A stretch of DNA of 38,491 nt from a bacterium (GTDB lineage Archaea > Thermoproteota > Bathyarchaeia > 40CM-2-53-6). Shown here piece after piece: positions 30,926 through 38,491 of the stretch (its first letter is position 1; the number at the start of each line of letters is the position of its first letter). The stretch is from contig JAJPJY010000153.1 in the NCBI GenBank assembly GCA_021323995.1, forward strand, positions 1-38,491. Direction: 5' to 3'. Below the pieces are notes generated by a model, which saw nothing but the letters and a program-made list of their open reading frames with translations, made no database searches and was not told the DNA's origin. A program made the position numbers and the translations under genes.

Positions 30926-31921
30926 CTAACGCTTGGGCTTTCGTTTGATCGTCTTGTTCAAGATCCTTCTTTCAAGTACTAAGCTGATCGCGAGTACAGC
31001 GACTCCCACTACTATGATTGTAGTCATGAGAAGCTCTGAGTTGTCATTGAATACGGCGACTATTGCATCCCCCTGCACATAGGATCTTGAGGGTGCGGAC
31101 ACCGACGCCTGTATTGTGTATATCACACCATTCGTTGTCGGAGTAGCTTGAGGCTCGCTTGGCGTTTCTGTGATCATCAAGCCGAGAATTTGGTTTACGC
31201 CGAAAGACCATGTTACCGAGCTGGGCGAATAGTCATAGCTTTCTTGCCACGAGTCTACCGATGGAAAGAGCTGGGTGAAATTAAGCAGATTGACCCGATT
31301 CGTGGCGGACACTAGGTTGGCCGGTGTTACGCGGAAGTAGTTCACGATGTTCTCGTAGGTGATCAAGTTTCCCGAGGAGGCGCCGCGCTCAAGGGATGCG
31401 ATCTTGCCAGCTACGCCGGGGAGATATGCTACGCCGATATTGTTGACTTCGACTCCTCCTACTGTGACGTTCTGTGGGACGTCAAACGACTTCCAGTCCA
31501 TGCTCACAAGTTGGAGACCTGATTGGGATGTTTGAATACCAGAGAGCCGAAACTGGACGGAAACGTTGAACCATTGATATTGGGTGTTTTGCAACGATGT
31601 CGAGGCCAGTTGTAGGATTAAATCGGATACTACTGCGGCAGGAGCCTTGCTGCGGATAGCCGTCTGAAAATCGGAGGCAGTATTCGTCGCGTTATCTCCG
31701 GCCAGGATCCCGTTGAAAGAAGGCAGAGTGAAAGACGATTCAATCTGTGTAAGGTTTTGGTAGACTTGGAGTTTGAGGGAGACCTGAACATAGTCGGAGA
31801 GGAGGGTAGCGTCGAAGGTCGAATTCGGGGGCGACGACGCATGGGCCGGGTGAATGACCAGACCGGCTGATAATGTCACAATGAGAAGCATGATCGAACA
31901 GAAAAGTCTTAGGGCTCTCAA
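30926..31921 (-). CDS. Exported membrane-anchored protein, unknown
   Basis: 331 residues from TTG 31921, leaderless: CTTTTATCA (31943-31951 on the minus strand) lies 26 bp upstream. A signal peptide (1-29, cleavage after AHA) is followed by a long beta-rich ectodomain and a transmembrane helix near 297-317 with a basic tail (KRKPKR). No family is recognised. It is divergent from the exported protein at 32016. Confidence 0.7.
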   Translation of the reverse strand: MRALRLFCSIMLLIVTLSAGLVIHPAHASSPPNSTFDATLLSDYVQVSLKLQVYQNLTQIESSFTLPSFNGILAGDNATNTASDFQTAIRSKAPAAVVSDLILQLASTSLQNTQYQWFNVSVQFRLSGIQTSQSGLQLVSMDWKSFDVPQNVTVGGVEVNNIGVAYLPGVAGKIASLERGASSGNLITYENIVNYFRVTPANLVSATNRVNLLNFTQLFPSVDSWQESYDYSPSSVTWSFGVNQILGLMITETPSEPQATPTTNGVIYTIQASVSAPSRSYVQGDAIVAVFNDNSELLMTTIIVVGVAVLAISLVLERRILNKTIKRKPKR

Positions 31922-32015
31922 GGCCGATTCTCACATCCAGCTTGATAAAAGAATAGAAAACGATGCTCTTAAAGGAAGCCGTCGCAGAAAATATGCATGG
32001 GAGAGTTTCGCGAAG

Positions 32016-32939
32016 ATGGGATCGAGAAAGTCACGGCCCTTCTCCCACAAGATCATATTGGCCATTGTGGTCATAGCAGTAGTGGGCCTCTTCACCTATT
32101 TCTACTACATCCAAAACGTTGATTCCGCTAATAGCAGTATACTGATTGATTGGCGGCTGAAAATAACCTTCAATGATGCTCGGACAAACACTAACTACAC
32201 GCTTCCGGCATACATCGGAACATCGAGTGGAGCATGGTCAAATCACACGCTCGACGCTTTTGGGCCGCCAGGATACTCCCCGATGAGCACAAGAGACACG
32301 AGCAGCACTATCTGGATACAATCTACGGAGCCGGCAGTGTTCAACTTTGGAGACTTCTTCAACGTTTGGGGGCAAGAGTTCAACCAGGGCTGTGTTTCTT
32401 ATGCGGGAATACTAGAATCCCATGGGTCCACAATGGCAGGCACTTATTGCTCGTCCGCCGCGGAGCCCGTTATCTATGATGTAAAAGGTAACAATCTCTA
32501 CGACCCAACCACCGACAACGTGAGTGAAGTCAGCGACCTAGCCGTTCAAATGCCTTCAGCGGGTGCTACACTCAGCTCGGACTCACACATTCTATTCATC
32601 AGTGTTGGAAGCAGCAGTGTGTGGAATGTGAACGAGACGGTTGTCTATGATTCTGATGGGGATCGTGTTTACAACCCATCGACTGATCCGATAATCCATC
32701 CGGGCGCTAACTCGACTGCGGGCGCTGCGCTGAGTTCGGATTTGCGGCTGAAGTTCTACGACTGGAACGGTAACGGCAAGTGGGATGCATCAGTACCACC
32801 ACCAGTGCTCTCCGATGGGACGACAGAGAGATGCTTAGGCAGAGGAATAAATCTCTCGAATGGAAAGGATTGGCTAATAATTCTCTGGTCCGGGCTCTAC
32901 CGAGAAGTATCCGGAGGATGCCCACCCTCGGGTTCCTAA
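32016..32939 (+). CDS. Exported protein with N-terminal anchor, unknown
   Basis: 307 residues from ATG 32016. The open frame extends upstream to 31854, but that runs into the divergent gene. A TATA-like GAAAATATGC (about 31987-31994) predicts a leaderless start at 32016. The protein starts GSRKSRPFSHK, then a transmembrane helix (IILAIVVIAVVGLFTYFYY). The ectodomain has two repeated units (YDVKGNNLYDPTTDNVSE and YDSDGDRVYNPSTDPI), with Asp/Asn-rich turns that might bind calcium, plus four Cys. No family is recognised. Confidence 0.68.
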   Translation: MGSRKSRPFSHKIILAIVVIAVVGLFTYFYYIQNVDSANSSILIDWRLKITFNDARTNTNYTLPAYIGTSSGAWSNHTLDAFGPPGYSPMSTRDTSSTIWIQSTEPAVFNFGDFFNVWGQEFNQGCVSYAGILESHGSTMAGTYCSSAAEPVIYDVKGNNLYDPTTDNVSEVSDLAVQMPSAGATLSSDSHILFISVGSSSVWNVNETVVYDSDGDRVYNPSTDPIIHPGANSTAGAALSSDLRLKFYDWNGNGKWDASVPPPVLSDGTTERCLGRGINLSNGKDWLIILWSGLYREVSGGCPPSGS

Positions 32940-33009
32940 TGAAGAATTAGGACGGCAGTGGAATAAGTCTTGCAACGATTCCTTAGCCCTCTGTAGTTCG
33001 GTTGCGACT

Positions 33010-34038
33010 TTATGCGGGTTGGTCCGAGCCGTTGTTTCCTGTACCTATGAGATGGCATGCGACCCAGTGTCCCTTCTCTACCTCTACGAGGGGAGGGTCC
33101 TCGTATGAGCATCTGGTGTGTGCGTAGGGGCATCGCGTGTGGAATCTGCATCCGCTTGGGGGGTCGATTGGGCTAGGTATCTCGCCGCTTATCACTTGTC
33201 CTGACCGCTTGGAGTCCGGGTCTGGAACAGGAACGGCGGCGATGAGTGCGTTCGTGTAAGGATGGAGTGGCTTGTTGATGATAGTGGGCGTGTCTCCTGC
33301 TTCCACAACTTTGCCGAGATACATGACTACAATTCTGTCGCACATGTGACGGGCTAGGGCGAGGTCGTGGGTAACGTAGAGAAAGGACGTGCCTCTCTTC
33401 TGAACGAGTGCGAGCATCAGGTTTAGGATCTCTGCCCTTATGGATACATCGAGCATTGATACGGGCTCGTCCGCGACAACAAATTCTGGATCGAGCACGA
33501 AGGCTCTAGCTACGGCGACCCTCTGCCTCTGTCCACCGCTCAATTCGTGGGGGAATCTTTGCATGAATTCTTCAGGCGGAGTCAACTCTACTTCGTTTAG
33601 GATCTGCTTGACCCTCTCCGTGACTTCCTCAGAGGATTTGGCAACGCGTTGGATGCGCACGGGCTCTGCTACAATATCCTTAACCAGCATCCGAGGGTCC
33701 AATGATTCAAAAGGGTCCTGGAAAATAATCTGCATTTCTCGGCGGAGTGGTTTCATCTCGCCACTCGTCAGGTGAGTGATATCCTTGCCCTTGTAGAAAA
33801 TGTTCCCTCCGGAGGGTTCCACCAGGCGGAGCAATAGTTTGCCAGTAGTCGTCTTGCCGCTCCCGCTCTCGCCGACGAGCCCTAAAATTTCCCCTTTTCT
33901 GACGAATATGCTTATTCCGTCAACAGCCTTCACCGAAACTGGGCTGCGAGAAACTATTGTAGAAAGGAAGCCCTGTTTTACTGGAAAGTGCTTTTTCAGG
34001 TTCTCCGCTGAAATGATCACTTCAGTTTCTGTGGACAC
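33010..34038 (-). CDS. Peptide/oligopeptide ABC transporter ATPase (OppF-like)
   Basis: 342 residues from GTG 34038. Nucleotide-binding domain with Walker A GESGSGKTT, signature LSGGQRQRVAVARA, Walker B FVVADEPVSMLD and switch His in YVTHDLALA. The C-terminal oligopeptide-transporter extension has the Cys cluster CRFHTRCPYAHTRC. It powers uptake through OppB/OppC. It is last in the operon, 17 bp after OppD. Confidence 0.93.
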   Translation of the reverse strand: MSTETEVIISAENLKKHFPVKQGFLSTIVSRSPVSVKAVDGISIFVRKGEILGLVGESGSGKTTTGKLLLRLVEPSGGNIFYKGKDITHLTSGEMKPLRREMQIIFQDPFESLDPRMLVKDIVAEPVRIQRVAKSSEEVTERVKQILNEVELTPPEEFMQRFPHELSGGQRQRVAVARAFVLDPEFVVADEPVSMLDVSIRAEILNLMLALVQKRGTSFLYVTHDLALARHMCDRIVVMYLGKVVEAGDTPTIINKPLHPYTNALIAAVPVPDPDSKRSGQVISGEIPSPIDPPSGCRFHTRCPYAHTRCSYEDPPLVEVEKGHWVACHLIGTGNNGSDQPA

Positions 34039-34055
34039 TATTCATCTCACCTGTC

Positions 34056-35021
34056 TCAGTAGAGGTGGCAAGCAACGTAGTGTTCGCCGGAACCCTGTTT
34101 CTTAAGTTGTGGATTCTCCTTTTTGCAGATGTCCATGGCGTATGGACATCTTGGATGGAATCGGCACCCAGTGGGTGGGTTGAGAAGGTCTGGCGGCTGC
34201 CCAGGTATCGATACTAGTTTCTGTCTCTCGCCCTTGATCGTCGGAAAAGCGCGCATTAGTCCTTGAGTGTACGGGTGCAGTGGTTCTTTGAATACTGATT
34301 TCACGTCGCCGTACTCTGCCACGTTGCCCGCGTACATTATTGTGAGTTTCTCGCACACCTCTGCCACGATTGAGAGGTCGTGACTAATCATCATCATTGA
34401 AAGTCCTAGTTTTTCCTTGAGATCTCGCATCAATTGTAGGACTTGGGCTTGTACAATGACGTCAAGAGCGGTTCCCGGTTCGTCAGCTATCAAGAGTTTA
34501 GGATTGCAAGCCAGCGCCATCGCGATGAGAGCTCTTTGCCTCATTCCACCGCTGAACTCATGAGGATAGTTTGAAACTCTGGAGCTCTCCACTCCAACCA
34601 TCTCAAACAAAGCCTCGGTTCTTCTGATCGCATCATCTTTCGAGACGTCAGGTTCGTGAAGTCTGATTGCTTCAACAACCTGATCTCCCACTTTGAAGAC
34701 GGGATTCATCGCGTTCATAGCCCCCTGGAAAACTATCGATATTCCCTTCCATCTGATCTCTTTACGCATCGCATCATCAGACAGAGGGACTAGATCCTTA
34801 CCGTCGAAGAGGATCTTACCCCTCCTGATTTTGGCGCCCGGAGGAAGAATCTTCAGTATCGACAGGGCAATGGTGGTCTTGCCGCATCCAGATTCGCCGA
34901 CCAGCCCCATTGCCTCGCCTCTCTCTATTTCGAAGTTGACATTCTCTGCGGCGTGTACCCAGCCACGGAGCGTTAGATAGTTCGTTGTGACAGCGTCTAG
35001 CTTTAGGATGGGATCAGGCAT
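34056..35021 (-). CDS. Peptide/oligopeptide ABC transporter ATPase (OppD-like)
   Basis: 321 residues from ATG 35021. Walker [10 protein letters not shown] (42-50), signature [11 protein letters not shown], Walker [13 protein letters not shown], switch His in ISHDLS, and the C-terminal Cys cluster [14 protein letters not shown] typical of OppD/DppD. It pairs with the OppF-like subunit. A 110-bp gap separates it from OppC. Confidence 0.93.
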   Translation of the reverse strand: MPDPILKLDAVTTNYLTLRGWVHAAENVNFEIERGEAMGLVGESGCGKTTIALSILKILPPGAKIRRGKILFDGKDLVPLSDDAMRKEIRWKGISIVFQGAMNAMNPVFKVGDQVVEAIRLHEPDVSKDDAIRRTEALFEMVGVESSRVSNYPHEFSGGMRQRALIAMALACNPKLLIADEPGTALDVIVQAQVLQLMRDLKEKLGLSMMMISHDLSIVAEVCEKLTIMYAGNVAEYGDVKSVFKEPLHPYTQGLMRAFPTIKGERQKLVSIPGQPPDLLNPPTGCRFHPRCPYAMDICKKENPQLKKQGSGEHYVACHLY

Positions 35022-35131
35022 GACTTACCTGCACAGGGTCCTGTAAATTAGTGTGCAGGGAAAAGGTTCAGATAAGCTTTGGGTAGTGTGTAGCTTGCCA
35101 GTCGAGAAAGCGCCGGAAAGGAATACGTGAT

Positions 35132-36571
35132 TTATCGGCGTCTTCTGAGTCGTGGATTGAAGAGTTCGTCCATCGCGTAACCTAGCAAGATAAACGCCAG
35201 GGAGATCAACGCGATTGACAGTCCCGGTGGAAGGATCCACCACCACGCGAGGTTTGAGACAGTTGCACCAACTGAATTGGCGGCTCCGAGCATTGATCCC
35301 CAGGTTATTACGGTAGGATCGCCGAGACCTAGAAAGCTCAAGGCTGCCTCAGTTACGATCGACGCTGGCACCGTTAGCGCTAGGTTCACGTAGGTCAAGG
35401 AGACTATGTTCGGGAATATGTGTCGTACAGTGATGTAGCCGGTTCCTGCTCCTGACGCCTTCGCGGCTTCGATGAAGGGCCGCTCTCGCAAGCTGAGGAC
35501 CTGTGAACGTATGACTCTAGCGAAACCCATCCAGCTAAAGAATCCGATCAGGAGTATGATGTAGATCAGGCTCGGGCCTATTGTGGCTACCAGCACTATT
35601 AGGAGCGGAAGGAATGGAATGACGAGAAGCATGTCAGTTGTCCTCATCAAGACCTCGTCGACGATCTTTCCAAGGTATCCTGCCATCAATCCGATCAAAA
35701 GTCCAAGTCCTATCCCTATGCCTGTTGCGACAAGCCCCACTTCAAGAGAGAGCCTTGCACCGTACACTACCTGGGTGAAAATGTCGTGGCCGGCATCATC
35801 AGTGCCAAAGATCCCCCACGTGTTTCCGAACAAATTCAGGTCGAAACTAGACACGTTGATGCGTCCACTAAATCCCGCCGGCACAGAGATCGTTAGAACG
35901 TACTGGTAGTTTGCCTTCTCCGCCGCAAAGACGTAGTTGGCTGCTGAGAACTGCTGACCTATGCCTAGCTGGGAGTTGAAAGCAGGATTACCAGAGTTGA
36001 TGGCTGGGCTCGGGTTATAAGTTCCGGTCTTGTTGATCGTTGTTGGGGACCAGAAGAGGAATCTGCTGACCCCGATCCGGTTCACGTAGGCTGTGACGTT
36101 GAAAGACTTGTTGAGTGCACCTGAACCTGGGATGAGTATCATAGCGTCGCCGATTATTTGTTTGGGCGATCCTTGGTAAGGATACGAGAGCGTTTCGGTG
36201 ATTTGCACTGTTCCACCCGGAGAGGAACCCGCGAAGTCTAGGGCCACAGAATTCCCGGTCTTGGTTGGTATTGTGGCCAATCCCGAGGACGACATGTTTA
36301 CTGATAACGCAGAGAACTGGGCGTTCTGGCTGTATCCGACGGGCCCATTTATCAGAGTTATCCATGTGGGAGGATCGTAATTCGCTGACACTGCGTTGCC
36401 GGTCGGACGGTAAGGCGTGAGGAGAGGAGCAGCTGCAGCCATGACTACGAACATCAAGAGAAGAAACATGCCAACAGCTGCTAGTCGGTTGCTTAGTAGG
36501 AGAACGAGAAAGTTCCGGAATCTGATTAGCCAGAACGGCACCCGCGTGGTTTTGGACAAGAACCAAGTCAC
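35132..36571 (-). CDS. Peptide ABC transporter permease (OppC-like) with a large extracellular insert
   Basis: 479 residues from GTG 36571; its start overlaps the OppB stop as GTGA. The N-terminal transmembrane helix (about 22-50) is followed by a 155-residue beta-rich insert (about 60-215) rich in Ser/Thr/Asn before the normal OppC sequence resumes at WGIFGTDDAGHDIF. Then come the binding-protein-dependent permease helices and the EAA loop (EAAKASGAGTGYITVRHIFPN). Usual OppC length is near 300. The insert faces outside and may contact the substrate or the binding protein. Confidence 0.9.
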   Translation of the reverse strand: MTWFLSKTTRVPFWLIRFRNFLVLLLSNRLAAVGMFLLLMFVVMAAAAPLLTPYRPTGNAVSANYDPPTWITLINGPVGYSQNAQFSALSVNMSSSGLATIPTKTGNSVALDFAGSSPGGTVQITETLSYPYQGSPKQIIGDAMILIPGSGALNKSFNVTAYVNRIGVSRFLFWSPTTINKTGTYNPSPAINSGNPAFNSQLGIGQQFSAANYVFAAEKANYQYVLTISVPAGFSGRINVSSFDLNLFGNTWGIFGTDDAGHDIFTQVVYGARLSLEVGLVATGIGIGLGLLIGLMAGYLGKIVDEVLMRTTDMLLVIPFLPLLIVLVATIGPSLIYIILLIGFFSWMGFARVIRSQVLSLRERPFIEAAKASGAGTGYITVRHIFPNIVSLTYVNLALTVPASIVTEAALSFLGLGDPTVITWGSMLGAANSVGATVSNLAWWWILPPGLSIALISLAFILLGYAMDELFNPRLRRRR

Positions 36572-37593
36572 TCGTATTTTATGCGGGGATCGATCATCCC
36601 ATAGACGATGTCAGAGACTAGGTTCGCGCCGATCACGCAAAGGGCAATGATGTAGAACATGGCCTGCAACACTGGAAAGTCGTGCCAGTAAATCGCGTTA
36701 TAAAGCCAAAGACCTAGTCCATCCCAGTTGAAAACCGTCTCAGTAATTATGGCTCCGCCAAGAATCCCTCCAAATGCTAATGCCGCGTTTGTCACAATCG
36801 GTAGCGATGCGTTTCTCAATGCATGTTTGAAAAGCACAGTACGTTCAGGCAGGCCCTTGGCTCGAGCGGTCGTGATGTAGTCCTCCGTTAAGGCCTCACC
36901 CATGGTCGCCCTTGTTAGCAGGAGATTCCCGCCGTAGAAGAAGAGCGTGAGAGTGAGAGCCGGTAGGAACAGGTATCTGATCCTAGTAAGGATCTGCTGC
37001 AGTAACGGAGGCGTTCCAAGCAACCATGTTGAAGGAGTTACGCCTCCAGAGGGGAACCACGGGAGATATAACGCGAAGACGAGGATGAGAAGCAGCCCCA
37101 TGAAGAACGTTGGTAGAGAAAATGTTGTTAGCGATACGGTGACCATTGTACTGTCGAACACGCCTCCTCGCCGAGCGGCCACTACTACTCCAAGGAGGAT
37201 TCCTACGATTAAGGAAATCGCGGTTGCAGTGCCAAGGAGTTCCAGCGTATTCCACAACCTCCCGGTCCCGATCATGTCGTGCAGGACGGAGTTCCCAGTT
37301 TGCTGAGACTGGCCAAAGTTAAATGTCAGCATGTTTTGGAAGTAAACAAAAAATTTGCTCCACAAAGAGGGAGGGATGCATTTGCCGTTGGAGTCGAAGC
37401 TCTGACATAGTCCGAGCTGAAGTTGCAAATTGTGTATGGCTTGCGGGTTCCCCTTTGCCCTGCCTGTCAGGTTCGCGATCGCGCCGTTAGGACCGGGCAG
37501 GAGTTCGAAGATAACAAAGTTGAGGATTATTACGAATATTACGAGTACGACTGTGTTCAGAAGCCGTTTTACAAGGTATCCTCTGAGACCCAA
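36568..37593 (-). CDS. Peptide ABC transporter permease (OppB-like)
   Basis: 341 residues from TTG 37593. Starts with the OppB N-terminus (YLVKRLLNTVVLVIFVIILNFVIFELLPGP), a periplasmic-side segment with QLQLGL, five more helices and the EAA loop (TTARAKGLPERTVLFKHALRNASLP). It ends in DPRIKYE, as expected. A small insert (FDSNGKCIPPSLWSK) is unusual but short. It forms the channel with OppC. Confidence 0.93.
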   Translation of the reverse strand: MGLRGYLVKRLLNTVVLVIFVIILNFVIFELLPGPNGAIANLTGRAKGNPQAIHNLQLQLGLCQSFDSNGKCIPPSLWSKFFVYFQNMLTFNFGQSQQTGNSVLHDMIGTGRLWNTLELLGTATAISLIVGILLGVVVAARRGGVFDSTMVTVSLTTFSLPTFFMGLLLILVFALYLPWFPSGGVTPSTWLLGTPPLLQQILTRIRYLFLPALTLTLFFYGGNLLLTRATMGEALTEDYITTARAKGLPERTVLFKHALRNASLPIVTNAALAFGGILGGAIITETVFNWDGLGLWLYNAIYWHDFPVLQAMFYIIALCVIGANLVSDIVYGMIDPRIKYE

Positions 37594-37746
37594 GACGATC
37601 AGCCTCCGTCAAGATGTGAAATGTAATTTAGCTTTGCGGTTGCTACCCCTTCTGTACCCCTGAAAAGGGTCCGTTATACAAAGTGTAGTCACGTCTGGTG
37701 CTTGAATAAAGAAAAGGAGGGGGTTTGGATAGGTTTGGGTACTGTT

Positions 37747-38491
37747 CTAGCATCCGGTTATGGGGCAGAAGAACGGGTCTATCTGGGGGTCTATGCCCGT
37801 CAAACTTGACAGGTTCGACGCTCCACCGAAGCTCGTTACGCCTGCGCCAAAGTAGAATGCTACTGTTGCTAGGTCAGAGATGTTGACTGTGGTGCCTGGT
37901 GCAATGTTCGAGTTGACCCAATAGCTAGACTGGGCACTTGTACAGAGAGGTCCAGTGCTACCTGAAGCGATGCCGAAGCACGCCGCTGCAGCCGCAAGAT
38001 CCTGAATGTTCACTATGCCGTCGTTATTCGCGTCAGCATAGCTGATCTTGTAGAGACTGGTAGACGTGTCACCGGTGCCGCTCGGGCAACATCTGACGTA
38101 GAGACTGTTCTTCTGTAGCAAGATTCTGCCGTCGGTGCCAACTGCTTGGCCGGTCAGAGTGCTGCTAGCGCTCTCAGTACATGATCCACCAACATGTCCT
38201 GCGTTGGTGAAGCCTGTAGGAACGACACAGCTGAACGGACCGTCGCCGACGAAGATACCTGGAGTGCTAGTCAATGGGTTGTTCGCGGTCATTGGATCGA
38301 AGGCAAGACTTGCACACTGGGATGTCGAAGCATTGGATATGCCGTTACCAGCCAATCCTCCGGCGCCTGTTACAGCACCGCAGTATGGCTGCCATAGAGC
38401 CTGCTCAAGGATGAAAGCGCTTCCAATGTTAATCTCGTAGAATGGGCTCTGTAGCGCTAGTACCACTTGTAGAGTCTTGCAAGGCTGTCCC
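37747..38491 (-). CDS. Exported solute-binding-type protein, C-terminal part with dockerin-like repeats (partial)
   Basis: The frame is open to the window edge, so the N-terminus is missing; at least 247 residues are seen. The first part (SPFYEINIGSAFILEQALWQP) resembles the C-terminal part of SBP_bac_5 peptide-binding proteins. A Ser/Gly/Cys-rich region follows. Near the end lies a calcium-loop motif D-A-N-N-D-G-I-V-N-I-Q-D-L and a second copy NISDL, the pair of half-EF-hands of a dockerin. Position just upstream of oppB supports a binding protein for this transporter. The tail could dock it to a surface protein. Stop at 37747. Confidence 0.6.
   Translation of the reverse strand, partial: GQPCKTLQVVLALQSPFYEINIGSAFILEQALWQPYCGAVTGAGGLAGNGISNASTSQCASLAFDPMTANNPLTSTPGIFVGDGPFSCVVPTGFTNAGHVGGSCTESASSTLTGQAVGTDGRILLQKNSLYVRCCPSGTGDTSTSLYKISYADANNDGIVNIQDLAAAAACFGIASGSTGPLCTSAQSSYWVNSNIAPGTTVNISDLATVAFYFGAGVTSFGGASNLSSLTGIDPQIDPFFCPITGC

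Noticed and set aside
1-38491. CRISPR arrays or insertion sequences
   Set aside because: No regularly spaced repeats and no transposase were seen.

Overview
The window comes from an archaeal chromosome. Evidence: tRNA genes interrupted by introns with bulge-helix-bulge (BHB) splice motifs; many genes with a TATA-like box about 26 bp before the start codon and almost no leader; frequent TTG and GTG starts; a PAN/ARC-like AAA ATPase; a TrmB regulator; an Mrp/NBP35-type Fe-S ATPase; and a Sulfolobus-type two-subunit 2-oxoacid:ferredoxin oxidoreductase with fused gamma and alpha parts. A TACK-group archaeon (Thaumarchaeota/Bathyarchaeota/Thermoproteota side) fits best, but the exact lineage cannot be read from this window.

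Layout. 1-62: 5' part of a 5S rRNA (minus). 106-2052: a secreted, membrane-anchored beta-propeller protein. 2614-2803: tRNA-Trp with three introns. 3267-11143: a catabolic cluster for CoA esters, containing a hotdog thioesterase, 3-hydroxyacyl-CoA dehydrogenase, classical enoyl-CoA hydratase, a PaaG-like isomerase, a carboxylate-bridged diiron oxygenase-like protein, an EthD protein, an SCP2-type thiolase with its DUF35 partner, and a convergent aldehyde dehydrogenase. This looks like oxygen-dependent breakdown of a CoA-activated, possibly cyclic, substrate. 11663-14070: a secreted protein, a 44-residue leaderless ORF and a KaiC/RadA-like ATPase.

14165-19681: a 5.5-kb integrated element bounded by an imperfect 19-bp direct repeat. 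It carries a complete tyrosine recombinase, a fused DNA methyltransferase-nuclease, two small zinc-motif proteins, a two-helix membrane protein resembling spindle-virus capsid proteins in design, a coiled-coil protein and a TatA-like protein with an apparent CTG start. The minus-strand genes are chained by 1-8 nt overlaps. The element sits in the promoter of a divergent AAA ATPase gene.

19711-30494: housekeeping and energy genes (AAA ATPase, NAD synthetase, 2-oxoacid oxidoreductase, a MIP18/DUF59 protein, an HTH regulator, tRNA-Glu with two introns in its T arm, acylphosphatase, Mrp ATPase, TrmB regulator). The gene-free stretch 21862-22477 holds a strongly self-complementary 135-nt segment that may be a new structured RNA. 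30656-30764: tRNA-Leu(UAG) with an intron inside the anticodon stem. 30926-32939: two divergent exported proteins. 33010-38491: a peptide-type ABC transporter operon (OppF, OppD, OppC with a large extra domain, OppB, and the C-terminal end of a dockerin-like tailed protein, probably the substrate-binding subunit).

The most unusual signals are the three tRNA genes, which carry six introns between them (five at non-canonical sites), the integrated element, the diiron/PaaG-like CoA-ester cluster, and the nested-helix RNA candidate.
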